From assembly GCA_030783905.1 (NCBI GenBank), contig JAQAHH010000006.1, forward strand, positions 124,001 through 188,000: a DNA stretch of 64,000 nucleotides, read 5' to 3'. A program made the translations under genes and the position numbers. This DNA is from Bisgaard Taxon 45. Lineage in GTDB: Bacteria; Pseudomonadota; Gammaproteobacteria; Enterobacterales; Pasteurellaceae. The notes under the pieces are model-generated. The model was given only the letters and a program-made list of their open reading frames with translations. It searched no databases and had not been told where the DNA came from. Of this stretch, positions 39,650-48,780 are shown piece after piece. Each line of letters opens with the position of its first letter. Positions within the stretch are counted from its first letter, which is position 1.

Positions 39650-40270
39650 ATGAGTATTCAGTATGGCTTTTATTTCGATTCTGATCGTTGCACCGGCTGT
39701 AAAACTTGTGAATTAGCTTGTAAGGATTATAAAGACCTTGATACAAACGTTAATTTTCGCCGTATCTATGAGTATGCGGGTGGCGATTGGCAGCAACAGG
39801 CAAATGGTACTTGGCAACAAAACGTGTTTGCTTATTATTTGTCTATTTCTTGTAATCATTGTGATAATCCTGCTTGCGTGTCGGTTTGCCCAACGGGAGC
39901 AATGCATAAAACCGCAGATGGCTTTGTCATCGTGAATGAGGAAATTTGTATTGGCTGTCGTTATTGTCATATGGCTTGCCCTTATGACGCGCCACAATAT
40001 GATGCAACAAAAGGGCATATGACTAAATGCGATGGTTGCTATTCTCGGATATTAGAGGGGAAAAAACCGATTTGCGTTGATGCATGTCCATTAAGGGCTC
40101 TAGATTTTGCACCGATTGGTGAGTTACGTAAAAAATATGGTCAGTTGGCCGCGATTGCGCCTTTACCAACACCAGAACACACCAGACCTAATTTGGTGAT
40201 CACACCAAATAAGAATGCATGTCCAACGGGAGATACAACTGGTTTCTTAGCGAATCCAAGGGAGGTGTAA
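39650..40270 (+). CDS. dmsB: DMSO reductase iron-sulfur subunit DmsB
   Basis: A 206-residue ferredoxin-like electron-transfer subunit with four cysteine clusters (CTGCKTCELAC; CNHCDNPACVSVC; CIGCRYCHMAC; CDGCYSRI...CVDAC), the DmsB pattern for four [4Fe-4S] centres. It carries electrons from DmsC to DmsA. Two consecutive ATGs exist (39647 and 39650); AAGGAG at 39638-39643 gives the better 6-base spacing to the second. It lies ten bases after dmsA. Confidence 0.96.
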   Translation: MSIQYGFYFDSDRCTGCKTCELACKDYKDLDTNVNFRRIYEYAGGDWQQQANGTWQQNVFAYYLSISCNHCDNPACVSVCPTGAMHKTADGFVIVNEEICIGCRYCHMACPYDAPQYDATKGHMTKCDGCYSRILEGKKPICVDACPLRALDFAPIGELRKKYGQLAAIAPLPTPEHTRPNLVITPNKNACPTGDTTGFLANPREV

Positions 40271-40271
40271 G

Positions 40272-41120
40272 ATGAACGGTTTACACGAATTACCTTTAGT
40301 GATTTTCACCGTATTAGCACAATCAGTTGTAGGCGCTTTTTTACTCTTTGCCCTTGTTCTATTTACGACAGAAGACAAACACTATCGTGCTTATGTGCAC
40401 AAAGCGATGTTTGTATTATTAGCGTTACTTAGCATAGGCTTTATTGCCTCTATCACACATTTAGGCTCACCATTGCGTGCATTTAATTCATTAAATCGAG
40501 TAGGTGAGTCGATGTTGAGCAATGAAATTGCCACCGGTGCGTTGTTCTTTGCGTTAGTGGGCGTATATTGGTTATTCGCTCTATTAGATAAGTTACCAAA
40601 GACATTTGGACACTTTTTATTGGTATGTGCCTCTGTGATGGGATTAGCCTTTATGTATATGATGAATAAGGTTTATCACATTTCAACGGTACCAACATGG
40701 CATACCAGTTTTACAACTTGGGGATTTTATTTAACTGTTGTTTTGGCAGGCTTTACGCTAGGCTACGGTTTATTACATAGTGAACGATCGGATGCCCAAG
40801 TGATTTCTTGGGTACCAACCATTGTTTCTATTACAACGTTAGTAGCCGCAATCGTCATTATTTATCAAGGGGTCGCCTTATCCACAGTCGTCACGTCAGC
40901 ACAAAAAGCGACGGCACTGGTACCAGATTTCGCCACCTTAAGTGCGTTACGTTTTGTGTTATTGGGTTTGGCAATAGCCTGTTTATTCTATGTGCTCCAT
41001 AAACCAGCTTCATGGATGAGTAAACTCTGTGCCGTGTTATTGGTATTCGTCGCTGAAATGATTGGGCGGACGTTATTTTATGGATTGCATATGACTGTTG
41101 GAATGGCTGTCGGGGCATAG
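40272..41120 (+). CDS. dmsC: DMSO reductase membrane anchor DmsC
   Basis: A 282-residue protein with eight predicted transmembrane helices, starting MNGLHELPLVIFTVLAQSVVGAF, the DmsC N-terminus. It oxidises menaquinol and anchors DmsAB to the membrane. It starts one base after the dmsB stop, so the two are translationally coupled. It is followed by a hairpin at 41129-41155. Confidence 0.94.
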   Translation: MNGLHELPLVIFTVLAQSVVGAFLLFALVLFTTEDKHYRAYVHKAMFVLLALLSIGFIASITHLGSPLRAFNSLNRVGESMLSNEIATGALFFALVGVYWLFALLDKLPKTFGHFLLVCASVMGLAFMYMMNKVYHISTVPTWHTSFTTWGFYLTVVLAGFTLGYGLLHSERSDAQVISWVPTIVSITTLVAAIVIIYQGVALSTVVTSAQKATALVPDFATLSALRFVLLGLAIACLFYVLHKPASWMSKLCAVLLVFVAEMIGRTLFYGLHMTVGMAVGA

Positions 41121-41128
41121 TAAGCCTA

Positions 41129-41155
41129 ATGGGGAGAGTAAGGTGGCCTCCCCAT
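41129..41155 (+). terminator. Hairpin between dmsC and dmsD
   Basis: ATGGGGAG (41129-41136) and CTCCCCAT (41148-41155) form a perfect 8-bp GC-rich stem with an 11-base loop. No T run follows, so it more likely stabilises or attenuates than terminates. It would keep the chaperone below the level of the enzyme subunits. Confidence 0.5.
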
Positions 41156-41209
41156 ACTACCTTTCGTTAGTACAGTGCGGTCTTTTTTATTAAATTTTTG
41201 GGTCGATTT

Positions 41210-41815
41210 ATGAACATACAACATTGTAAGTGGGTTTCTTTGTCAGGCCGATTATTAGGGGCATTATATTATTATTCGCCGACTGAATCACAGCTTGAGC
41301 CCATTTTAGCTTTTTTTCGTCAACCTGATTGGCAAACACAGTGGGAGGATGAAGTAGATTCAGATATTGTCCACTGTATTCAAAAGGGTTTAGTAAGCGA
41401 GCAATTAGATAGGGAATACCAAGCATTATTTATCGGCCCAAACACATTATGGGCTCCACCTTGGGGGTCGGTCTATCTTGATCCTGAGTCTGTGCTTTTT
41501 GGTGATTCTTTACTAAAATTGCGCGAATTTTTACGCCAACACCATGTTGAGTTTGTCACCACACAAAATGAACCGGAGGATCATATTGGGCTAATGTTGT
41601 TACTGTCTGCATATTTAGCGGAGAATCGCCCAGAATTATTGCTCATCTTTTTAAGTGAGCATGTCTTTACTTGGTCAACACGTTACTTACAACTTTTAGC
41701 TAACCAACAAACATCGGTGTTTTATCGAGGTCTTGCGTTATTGACACAGGCGACATTAAAGCAATGGCAACGATATTTTAACGTTGAGGTAAATGCAAGA
41801 CATCTTTATCGTTAA
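41210..41815 (+). CDS. dmsD: Tat proofreading chaperone DmsD (TorD family)
   Basis: A 201-residue TorD/DmsD-family protein. The conserved signatures LFIGPNTLWAPPWGSVYLDPESVLFGDS (first part near residue 75) and QNEPEDHIG (about 117) are typical of DmsD. These chaperones bind the Tat signal of DmsA until the cofactor is loaded. The ATG at 41210 is preferred over an in-frame TTG at 41198. It is separated from dmsC by a hairpin and an uptake-like word (ACAGTGCGGT). Confidence 0.9.
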   Translation: MNIQHCKWVSLSGRLLGALYYYSPTESQLEPILAFFRQPDWQTQWEDEVDSDIVHCIQKGLVSEQLDREYQALFIGPNTLWAPPWGSVYLDPESVLFGDSLLKLREFLRQHHVEFVTTQNEPEDHIGLMLLLSAYLAENRPELLLIFLSEHVFTWSTRYLQLLANQQTSVFYRGLALLTQATLKQWQRYFNVEVNARHLYR

Positions 41816-41833
41816 ATTAAGGTGAGGGACAAT

Positions 41834-42382
41834 ATGCGAAGTCATCACTCAGATCGTCAAAATAGTCAGAAAGATGAACGTTATTATGAAGCCTATCTTT
41901 CTCACCATACTATTTCACGTCGTGGTTTATTGCGTGGCTTATTGGGTAGTAAAACCACGCAAGAGAAACGCTTAAAAAATAGACCGCCCTTTGCTGCAAA
42001 AGAATCCTTATTACTTCAATGTTGCAACGGATGTGCGGATTGTATTGATGTCTGTCCTTATGGTTTACTTCGCTTAGTTGAAGGCAAACCTGTATTAGAA
42101 ATTGATTTCTCAGCCTGTGATTTTTGTGGGAAATGTGCCGATGCTTGTGCTACGGGCGCTTTATATCGAGCGTTTTCAGCAGATACGGAATTGCGTCCAA
42201 TTTTTGATGAAAAATGTTTAGTAAGGCAAGGACAGGTTTGTTCTGAATGTCAACAACACTGCCCTCAACATGCCCTATCGATTCAGCATAAACAACCCAT
42301 CCTCAATCAATCCTGTAATGGTTGCGGTCAATGCCAAATAAGTTGTATGGTGGGGGCAATCCACTTATCAAGGCATAACTAA
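41834..42382 (+). CDS. NapF-like ferredoxin-type iron-sulfur protein
   Basis: A 182-residue protein with a twin-arginine segment (ISRRGLLRGLLG, about residue 27) and four Cys clusters: CCNGCADCIDVCP, CDFCGKCADACATG, CSECQQHCP and CNGCGQCQISC. It resembles NapF, which supports insertion or maturation of the periplasmic molybdoenzyme. GGTGAGG precedes the ATG at 41834; the GTG at 41822 is inside that ribosome-binding site. It ends the dms cluster. Its direct partner is inferred to be DmsA. Confidence 0.85.
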   Translation: MRSHHSDRQNSQKDERYYEAYLSHHTISRRGLLRGLLGSKTTQEKRLKNRPPFAAKESLLLQCCNGCADCIDVCPYGLLRLVEGKPVLEIDFSACDFCGKCADACATGALYRAFSADTELRPIFDEKCLVRQGQVCSECQQHCPQHALSIQHKQPILNQSCNGCGQCQISCMVGAIHLSRHN

Positions 42383-42402
42383 GTCTCCTTAGCTCAAATC
42401 GC

Positions 42403-42437
42403 TAACAAACGATGAGGCTTTCCCTCACCGTTTGTTA
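42403..42437. terminator. Convergent terminator between the dms cluster and selB
   Basis: TAACAAACG...TGAGG and CCTCA...CGTTTGTTA form a 14-bp stem with one interruption and a small loop. The T runs are short, so it could act on either strand. Confidence 0.6.
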
Positions 42438-44309
42438 CAAATCAAACACATCACCGTCACGTAGTACATGAATATTTCCTTTACGACGTAAAAAGCCACA
42501 ACGGTCAAAATATTCAATCAGTTGTACGACCAACTTGCGACCGAATTGGAGTTCGTCACGGAGTTGATTGACTGAAATTGCCCCGTGTTCGGCAATAAAT
42601 TGTTTTACTAAACGTGAATAAGCATAGATTGTTTCTGTGAGGAAAAAACGATCTTTGACGATTGGTGTCAGGTAACCTAATTTCCCTGCTTTATAGAGAA
42701 AATTGCGCATTGTGGTTTCGTCTAATCCTAATACTTTCGCGAGATCACGTACCCAGAGAGGCTGACCATGCTGTTGTTCGAATTGTGCGAATACGGCTTG
42801 CCATAATGCGTGTTCTTCGGCGGAAAACTGGATTTTGTGTTCTGACAGATGGAGCCAGCCGCGTGTTTGTTGTAATTTCCCCTCAGCGAGCAGCTTTTCA
42901 ATAAAATGGTAAATCAATTTTTCAGGTTGGTTGAGGGTAGCAATACGATATAAACGTGCCTTACTCATCCCCAATTGATCGTTATGCTGTTGGTGATATT
43001 GTGCTAGTGCGGTCAATAATTTTTCTGTTTGTTGTTGTTGATAGTCGGCATTAAAGACCCAGTCTTGAAAACGCACTTGCTGGTTTCTTTCGAGGATAGC
43101 GGTGAGTTGTGCTTCATTCAATTGTTCTGTCCACATCAAGGTTTTGGCTAGAACTGCTTTATTTTGTAAATAAAGTGCGGTACGTTCTGTACCAGTTTTA
43201 GCTTGCTGCAAGGCTTGGAGGAAGGCTAACCGTTGTTCAGTGCGCTTATGGCGTTTTGGTGAGTCAATCTCAATGACTTTTGCCCCTGCGACCAAGTGTT
43301 TCGCATCGCCACTGCGTAAAATGAGTTTATCACCATAGGCTAAGAATAGGGGCTTGTCTAAAATGATTTCTGCTAAAGCTTGTTGTTGAGCCAAAAGAGT
43401 TTTGTGTTGCAGTAAATTTAACTTACCTGTTGTTCGCGCACTGGCATGGTAAAGATGAATGGGCTGACTTTCTTGTAAGGTCGTTTCTGCATTGAGTAGC
43501 ACGCTAATACGTGATGTCGGTGGCAAGGGGGGTTGAGAAAGCAACCAATCTCCGCGCTCAATTGTGATACGATCTAAATCCACATTTAGATTTAATGCTA
43601 AACGTTCTCCTGCGTTACCGACTTTAGTTTGTTGATTCTGGCTATGAATATTTTTAATGCGTACTGTCTGCCCATTGGATAAGAAAAGCTCGTCATCGAT
43701 TTTCACACGGCCACTAAAGGCAGTCCCCGTTACCACGGTCCCGACTCCTTTTACGCTAAACACACGATCGATGGCATAACGAAAAGGCTTATTAGGATCA
43801 GCTAAGTTCGGCAATTCAGCGAGATAATGTCGTAATTGGTCAATGCCTTGTGTTGTTTGGGCGGATGTAATAAAAATTGGCGAATTGGCTAAAATAGGGT
43901 AATCCACTTTTAATTGTTGCGAAAGGTGCTCAATTTGATCCGAACTTGCACGATCTGCTTTGGTGATAACGACAATAATTTGTTCTAGTTGTAATAAACG
44001 TAAAATCGCCAAATGTTCTAGGGTTTGTGCTTGCACACCTTCATCCGCTGCCACAATTAACATGGCATAATGAATGCCACCTAAGCCTGCCAACATATTG
44101 ACGAGAAACTTTTCATGCCCTGGTACATCAATAAAGCCTAAAGTGCGGTCAATTTTCCCGTTTTTTTCTAAAGGTAAATAGGCATAACCTAAATCAATTG
44201 TCATGCCTCGCTTTTTTTCTTCGGGTAAATGTGCAGTATGGGTGCCAGTGAGCGCCTGTAATAAAGCGGTTTTACCATGATCAACATGGCCTGATGTCAC
44301 AATAATCAT
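42435..44309 (-). CDS. selB: Selenocysteine-specific elongation factor SelB
   Basis: A 624-residue special EF-Tu homologue. It starts with the GTPase loop [16 protein letters not shown], has GFIDVPGHEKF and a G4-like TKAD, two beta-barrel domains, and a C-terminal array of four winged helices that reads the SECIS hairpin. It brings Sec-tRNA to in-frame UGA codons. It is separated from selA by a nucleoside hydrolase gene on the opposite strand, an arrangement different from the E. coli selAB operon. Confidence 0.95.
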   Translation of the reverse strand: MIIVTSGHVDHGKTALLQALTGTHTAHLPEEKKRGMTIDLGYAYLPLEKNGKIDRTLGFIDVPGHEKFLVNMLAGLGGIHYAMLIVAADEGVQAQTLEHLAILRLLQLEQIIVVITKADRASSDQIEHLSQQLKVDYPILANSPIFITSAQTTQGIDQLRHYLAELPNLADPNKPFRYAIDRVFSVKGVGTVVTGTAFSGRVKIDDELFLSNGQTVRIKNIHSQNQQTKVGNAGERLALNLNVDLDRITIERGDWLLSQPPLPPTSRISVLLNAETTLQESQPIHLYHASARTTGKLNLLQHKTLLAQQQALAEIILDKPLFLAYGDKLILRSGDAKHLVAGAKVIEIDSPKRHKRTEQRLAFLQALQQAKTGTERTALYLQNKAVLAKTLMWTEQLNEAQLTAILERNQQVRFQDWVFNADYQQQQTEKLLTALAQYHQQHNDQLGMSKARLYRIATLNQPEKLIYHFIEKLLAEGKLQQTRGWLHLSEHKIQFSAEEHALWQAVFAQFEQQHGQPLWVRDLAKVLGLDETTMRNFLYKAGKLGYLTPIVKDRFFLTETIYAYSRLVKQFIAEHGAISVNQLRDELQFGRKLVVQLIEYFDRCGFLRRKGNIHVLRDGDVFDL

Positions 44310-44529
44310 CTTTTATCCTCAATGCTTTTATTGTCATTTTAGCATTTAGCGCTTAATTGGATAACTTTTTCTGTTGCACTCTTATGCAACATAGTGAAGC
44401 AACGCTTAATCTTGTGATCCTATTCACAGTTTTAAGCTTAAAGGATTGTTCTCAAACCGAATTCGCTCTACGCTGAATAAAAATTATTAAGATAAACAAA
44501 GTGTTATTCTAAGTAGGAGAGGAATAAAC

Positions 44530-45462
44530 ATGAAAAAAATTATTCTAGATTGTGATCCCGGGCATGATGATGCCATTGCGATTCTGTTAGCGCATGGCAA
44601 TCCAGAAATTGATCTATTAGCAATCACGACTGTGGTGGGTAATCAAACATTGGAAAAAGTCAGTCGTAATGCTTTAGCGGTGGCAGAAATTGCCAATATC
44701 CTTGACATACCTATTGCGAAAGGTTGTGTGCGACCTTTAGTGCGTGAAGTGGAGGTTGCACCAAGTATTCATGGTGAATCGGGGATGGATGGGCCCGTTT
44801 TGCCCGAACCAAAACTGAGTTTAGACTCGCGCCATGCTGTTGATTTAATCATTGCGCTAGTGATGGCGCATCCCCCTAAAACCATTACATTAGTGCCTAC
44901 TGGTGGTTTAACGAATATAGCTATGGCGGTGAGAAAAGAGCCACGCATTGTGGAACGCGTGAAGGAAATTGTCTTAATGGGAGGAGGTTATCATACCGGT
45001 AATTGGAGTGCGGTTGCCGAATTTAATATTAAGATTGATCCTGAAGCTGCACATATTGTGTTCAATGAAAAATGGCCATTGACCATGGTGGGATTAGATT
45101 TGACACATCAGGCCTTAGCAACAGAAGATGTCATCGAACGCATTGAACAGATTCAAACAAAACCAGCCAAGTTTGTTCTCGAATTGTTGGCGTTTTTTCG
45201 CAAAATGTATAAACAAGCACAAAATTTTGATTACCCACCTGTGCATGATCCTTGTGCCGTGGCTTATGTGATTGATCCGACGGTTTGTACGACTAAAGCT
45301 GTTCCGATTAATATTGAGTTGACTGGCACCCACACATTGGGGATGACAGTGGCTGATTTTCGTTATCCGATTCCTGAAAATTGTCATACACAGGTGGCAA
45401 TGCAATTGGATAAAGACAAATTTTGGGGCTTGATTTATGATGCCTTGAGACGTATTGGTTAA
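44530..45462 (+). CDS. Ribonucleoside hydrolase (RihA/B-like)
   Basis: A 310-residue calcium-dependent nucleoside hydrolase that releases free base and ribose. The diagnostic DCDPGHDDAIAI at residues 7-18 binds Ca and ribose, and HGESGMDGP (about 81) and HDPCAVAYV (about 237) are the other active-site segments. The pattern is nearest to the pyrimidine-preferring RihA/RihB group, but the exact substrate cannot be told. AGGAGAGG precedes the start. It stands alone between the divergent selB and the convergent selA. Confidence 0.9.
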   Translation: MKKIILDCDPGHDDAIAILLAHGNPEIDLLAITTVVGNQTLEKVSRNALAVAEIANILDIPIAKGCVRPLVREVEVAPSIHGESGMDGPVLPEPKLSLDSRHAVDLIIALVMAHPPKTITLVPTGGLTNIAMAVRKEPRIVERVKEIVLMGGGYHTGNWSAVAEFNIKIDPEAAHIVFNEKWPLTMVGLDLTHQALATEDVIERIEQIQTKPAKFVLELLAFFRKMYKQAQNFDYPPVHDPCAVAYVIDPTVCTTKAVPINIELTGTHTLGMTVADFRYPIPENCHTQVAMQLDKDKFWGLIYDALRRIG

Positions 45463-45469
45463 TGCATCA

Positions 45470-45491
45470 AAAAGGGGTGTATGCCCCTTTT
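45470..45491. terminator. Convergent terminator between the nucleoside hydrolase and selA
   Basis: AAAAGGGG (45470-45477) and CCCCTTTT (45484-45491) form a perfect 8-bp stem with a 6-base loop and T-rich flanks on both strands. Confidence 0.8.
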
Positions 45492-45497
45492 GCTCTT

Positions 45498-46880
45498 TTA
45501 TAGTTGTATCAGTGTGGCTAAGAGCTTATCTATATTTGCTAAGCTACGTAAATCTAACCAAATTTTTTCTTTTTCTACTCGGCAAATGATTGGCTGTGGC
45601 AGGGCTTTAAAACGCTGTAAAAGTGCGGTCAGTTTGCCCGCTTTTTCAGTGGAAATGGTGACCGCAATAGATGGAAGCGTTGCCATAGGTTGTGAGCCAC
45701 TACCAATTTGCGCCATACTGTCTGTGATAGCTAAGGTGTAATCTGCTGTTAATGCTGTGGCTAAGGCAGAGTGGAGTTTTTCGGCTTGTTCACGTAATGC
45801 TTCTACTGGTTGTGTTAACAGGTGCAGTGTGGTTAAGTATTGGCTTAATTTCTCTGGTTGTAAATATAAACGCAAGGTGGCTTCTAATCCTGCCAAAATC
45901 ACTTTATCACAACGTAAAGCACGTTTCAGAGGATGAGATTGTAAGCGATCAATCATCGCTTTTTTACCCACAATGATCCCCGCTTGCGGTCCACCCAACA
46001 ATTTGTCGCCAGAAAACGAAATCAAATTTACACCTTGTGCCCACTTTTCTTGCACGGTCGGTTCCTTCGGTAACCCATATTGTGCTAAATCGACTAATGC
46101 ACCACTGCCTAAATCAGTCATCACTGGTAGATTAAATTCCTTGGCTAATGTCACCAGTTCTGCTTCCGTCACTGACTTTGTGAAGCCACAAATTTGATAA
46201 TTACTGCTGTGCACTTTCATTAAAAAGGCCGTATTTTCGTTAATCGCATGACGATAATCCGACAAATGCGTACGATTGGTGGTGCCGACTTCCACCAATT
46301 TACAACCGGCTTGCTGCATAATATCGGGAATGCGAAATGCTCCGCCAATTTCAATCAACTCCCCACGAGAAATAATCACTTCTTTCCCTTGGGCAAAGGT
46401 GGCTAGCATAAGTAACACTGCTGCCGCATTGTTATTGACGATACAGGCGGCTTCCGCCCCTGTTAATTGGCACAGGAGATCGCTAATATAATGATCACGA
46501 TGACTCCGTTTACTTTCCTCTAAATCATATTCTAAAGCCACATTGTGTGACATCGCGGTGAGGGCGGCTTGTTGGGCAGCATCTGACCATAACGCGCGAC
46601 CAAGATTGGTGTGTAAAATAGTACCGGTCAGATTATGGACAGATTGTATTTTTACGTGGCTTTGTGCGTGTAACTGTTGTTCAACTTCACCTAAGGTCAG
46701 CCCTATATCTTGGAAAAAAGATGGGAGTTTGTTTTCGTTTTTGATGTATTCACGCCCTTGTTCAATCAACTGACGGCAAATATTCACTACCGCAGTATGC
46801 CCAAATTCATTGCTCAATCTAGAGCCTTCTGGCGTTTTTAATAATTTATCAATGGAAGGAAGAGCGGAGTAAAGTGACAT
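45498..46880 (-). CDS. selA: Selenocysteine synthase (Ser-tRNA to Sec-tRNA)
   Basis: A 460-residue PLP enzyme that converts seryl-tRNA-Sec to selenocysteyl-tRNA-Sec with selenophosphate. It begins [19 protein letters not shown], the SelA N-terminal domain, and the PLP lysine is in [14 protein letters not shown] (about residue 293). [10 protein letters not shown] is also conserved. Length and order match E. coli SelA (463). It is divergent from selC, with a 190-bp gap between them. Confidence 0.95.
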   Translation of the reverse strand: MSLYSALPSIDKLLKTPEGSRLSNEFGHTAVVNICRQLIEQGREYIKNENKLPSFFQDIGLTLGEVEQQLHAQSHVKIQSVHNLTGTILHTNLGRALWSDAAQQAALTAMSHNVALEYDLEESKRSHRDHYISDLLCQLTGAEAACIVNNNAAAVLLMLATFAQGKEVIISRGELIEIGGAFRIPDIMQQAGCKLVEVGTTNRTHLSDYRHAINENTAFLMKVHSSNYQICGFTKSVTEAELVTLAKEFNLPVMTDLGSGALVDLAQYGLPKEPTVQEKWAQGVNLISFSGDKLLGGPQAGIIVGKKAMIDRLQSHPLKRALRCDKVILAGLEATLRLYLQPEKLSQYLTTLHLLTQPVEALREQAEKLHSALATALTADYTLAITDSMAQIGSGSQPMATLPSIAVTISTEKAGKLTALLQRFKALPQPIICRVEKEKIWLDLRSLANIDKLLATLIQL

Positions 46881-47071
46881 TCGGATTCCTTTTTATTGCG
46901 CACAAAATGAATTTAATCATACTCGTTTTTTACTGAAAATTCAGTATGCAATCAAAAAGAAAGCCCAATTTTGTGAGGCGGTTAAAAAAGTGCGGTCAAT
47001 TTTACCCGAGTTTTATTTACCCACTTGAATCCCTTGTGTATTTGGGTTAAAGTGCTTACCACTTCTAGCAC

Positions 47072-47166
47072 GGAAGATCGTCGTTTCCGGTGAAGCGGCA
47101 GGACTTCAAATCCTGTTGAGGTTGCCAGCAATCTCGGGTGGGTTCGACTCCCATGATCTTCCGCCA
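47072..47166 (+). tRNA. selC: tRNA-Sec (anticodon TCA)
   Basis: A 95-nt tRNA with the long acceptor stem GGAAGATCGTC and the long variable arm of bacterial tRNA-Sec; the anticodon loop CTTCAAA gives TCA. CCA is encoded (GCCA at 47163-47166). Its T-arm bases 47146-47158 (GACTCCCATGATC) are repeated with one change at 52308-52320, marking it as the integration site of the following island. The gene remains complete. Confidence 0.96.
47146..47158 (+). other. attL core within selC
   Basis: GACTCCCATGATC, the left copy of an imperfect 13-bp direct repeat (12 of 13) with 52308-52320. It lies in the 3' half of a tRNA gene, the usual target of P4-type integrases. Confidence 0.65.
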
Positions 47167-47496
47167 ATCCATAAATCAATCTTCATCAAACCTCACCAAA
47201 ATAATTAATAAAACCCAGTAAAATCAAGGTTTATCGCATTTTACATAGTGCAAAATTAATCAAACTTATTCATTCTAACCCACATTTTTAGTACTATAAT
47301 TTTAGAAAGAACCCATTTTAGTACTATTTACTCCCAAAATGAGAAAATAAAACTTTTAAATTATAGTACTAAAAATCTCACAATGCCTTATATGATAAGG
47401 CTTGAGTGCGTTTAGTACTATAATTTGAATATTCAAAAAATAGTACTATCTTGAGTATGCTTTCTAAAAATAACGCTTTCTACACGGAGTTTTTTT
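47167..47496. other. 330-bp left end of the island with TAGTACTA palindromes
   Basis: No gene. The palindrome TAGTACTA occurs five times at 47289, 47319, 47364, 47413 and 47441 (first base), within TTTTAGTACTAT or its complement. A sixth copy lies near the other end (52243). Best reading: integrase arm-binding sites or sites of an excision/transcription regulator acting on int. Confidence 0.7.
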
Positions 47497-48780
47497 ATGG
47501 CTAGATTAGTGAAGAAACTAACAGACAGCGAGATTAAAAACGCAAAAGCGAGTAGCAAACCACTATATGATGGTGACGGGCTATTTTTAGAAGTATCACG
47601 TAAAGGGGCAAAGTTATGGCGTTTTAGATATGCCCAGCCTTACACTAAGAAACGCACGACAATAAGCTTAGGCACCTATCCTGATTTATCCCTATCACAA
47701 GCCAGAGCCAAGCGTGATGAATATAACGCCTTGTTAGCGAATAATATCGACCCACAAACCTACCGTAAGCAACAAGCGCAAGCGCAGGCGGATAAGTTAA
47801 ATCGTACCTTTGAGAAGATGGCTAAAGCGTGGTTTGAAGATAGAAAGATAAAGGCTAACTTTTCAGAACGTACCGCCAAAGATACGTGGGCTTTATTTGA
47901 ACGCCATTTACTCCCACACTTTGCCAATTATCCAATATCAGAAATCACGCCACTTATCGCCATTAATGCGCTTAAACCACTAGAGAAAGAGGGCAAGTTA
48001 GAAACTGTTAAAAAGACTATTGGCAACCTTAACAATGTGATGAGGTTCGCACTTCATAGGGGATTGATTGCGCATAATCCGTTAGCAGAAATAGGCAAGG
48101 AATTTGATAAGCCAGTATCTAAGGGAATGAATACCATTACCCCTGAAGAATTAAGCGAGTTTTTACAAGGCTTTTACAAAGCAAGAGATGAAAGGCGTTT
48201 TAATCCGTTTTCATTTTATGCGGTTATGCTGGTGGTATTGACTGGTGGACGACCGTCTGAAATAGCCAAAGCGAAATGGGCGGATATTCATTACAAAGAG
48301 AAAACGTGGATCTACCGAGTCCAAAAAGGCAATAAGAATCTACCAGAGGGGAGAGAGCACGTAGTAACACTATCACGCCAAGCAATTGGGATATTTAATA
48401 AAATGCAACAATTACACACAGCACTTGGGATTAATAGCGAATTTGTATTTGCCAGTTTAACAGCGAAAAGCGGTCATTTAAGCATTGAGGCAATGCGAAA
48501 AGCCATTATCAAGGGGATAGGGGAAAAACGGCTTACTACGCACGGCATACGCCATCTATTCAGCACGTCATTAAACGAGAAAGACTATAAAGCTGACTGG
48601 ATAGAAAGAGCCTTATCACACAAGCAAAATAAAGATAAAAATCAAATTAGACGTACTTATGATAAATCCTTGTATCTCTCACAAAGGGCGGTGATGTTAC
48701 AAGAATGGGCGGACTATGTAGAAAGTCAGGCACCAGAACCAATTATTCCACCACCAAAACATCTTAAGGTTGTGGCTTAA
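47497..48780 (+). CDS. P4-type tyrosine integrase
   Basis: A 427-residue site-specific recombinase. The N-terminal domain (about residues 1-90, with LYDGDGLFLEVSRKGAKLW and ISLGTYPDLSLSQAR) is the DUF4102 arm-binding domain of P4-like integrases. The catalytic set is complete: R252 (TGGRPSEI), H349 and R352 (HGIRH), H375 (LSHKQ) and the nucleophile Y388 (RRTYDKS). It is next to selC and transcribed away from it, as in islands at this tRNA in enterobacteria. It should excise or insert the island at the 13-bp repeats. Confidence 0.93.
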   Translation: MARLVKKLTDSEIKNAKASSKPLYDGDGLFLEVSRKGAKLWRFRYAQPYTKKRTTISLGTYPDLSLSQARAKRDEYNALLANNIDPQTYRKQQAQAQADKLNRTFEKMAKAWFEDRKIKANFSERTAKDTWALFERHLLPHFANYPISEITPLIAINALKPLEKEGKLETVKKTIGNLNNVMRFALHRGLIAHNPLAEIGKEFDKPVSKGMNTITPEELSEFLQGFYKARDERRFNPFSFYAVMLVVLTGGRPSEIAKAKWADIHYKEKTWIYRVQKGNKNLPEGREHVVTLSRQAIGIFNKMQQLHTALGINSEFVFASLTAKSGHLSIEAMRKAIIKGIGEKRLTTHGIRHLFSTSLNEKDYKADWIERALSHKQNKDKNQIRRTYDKSLYLSQRAVMLQEWADYVESQAPEPIIPPPKHLKVVA

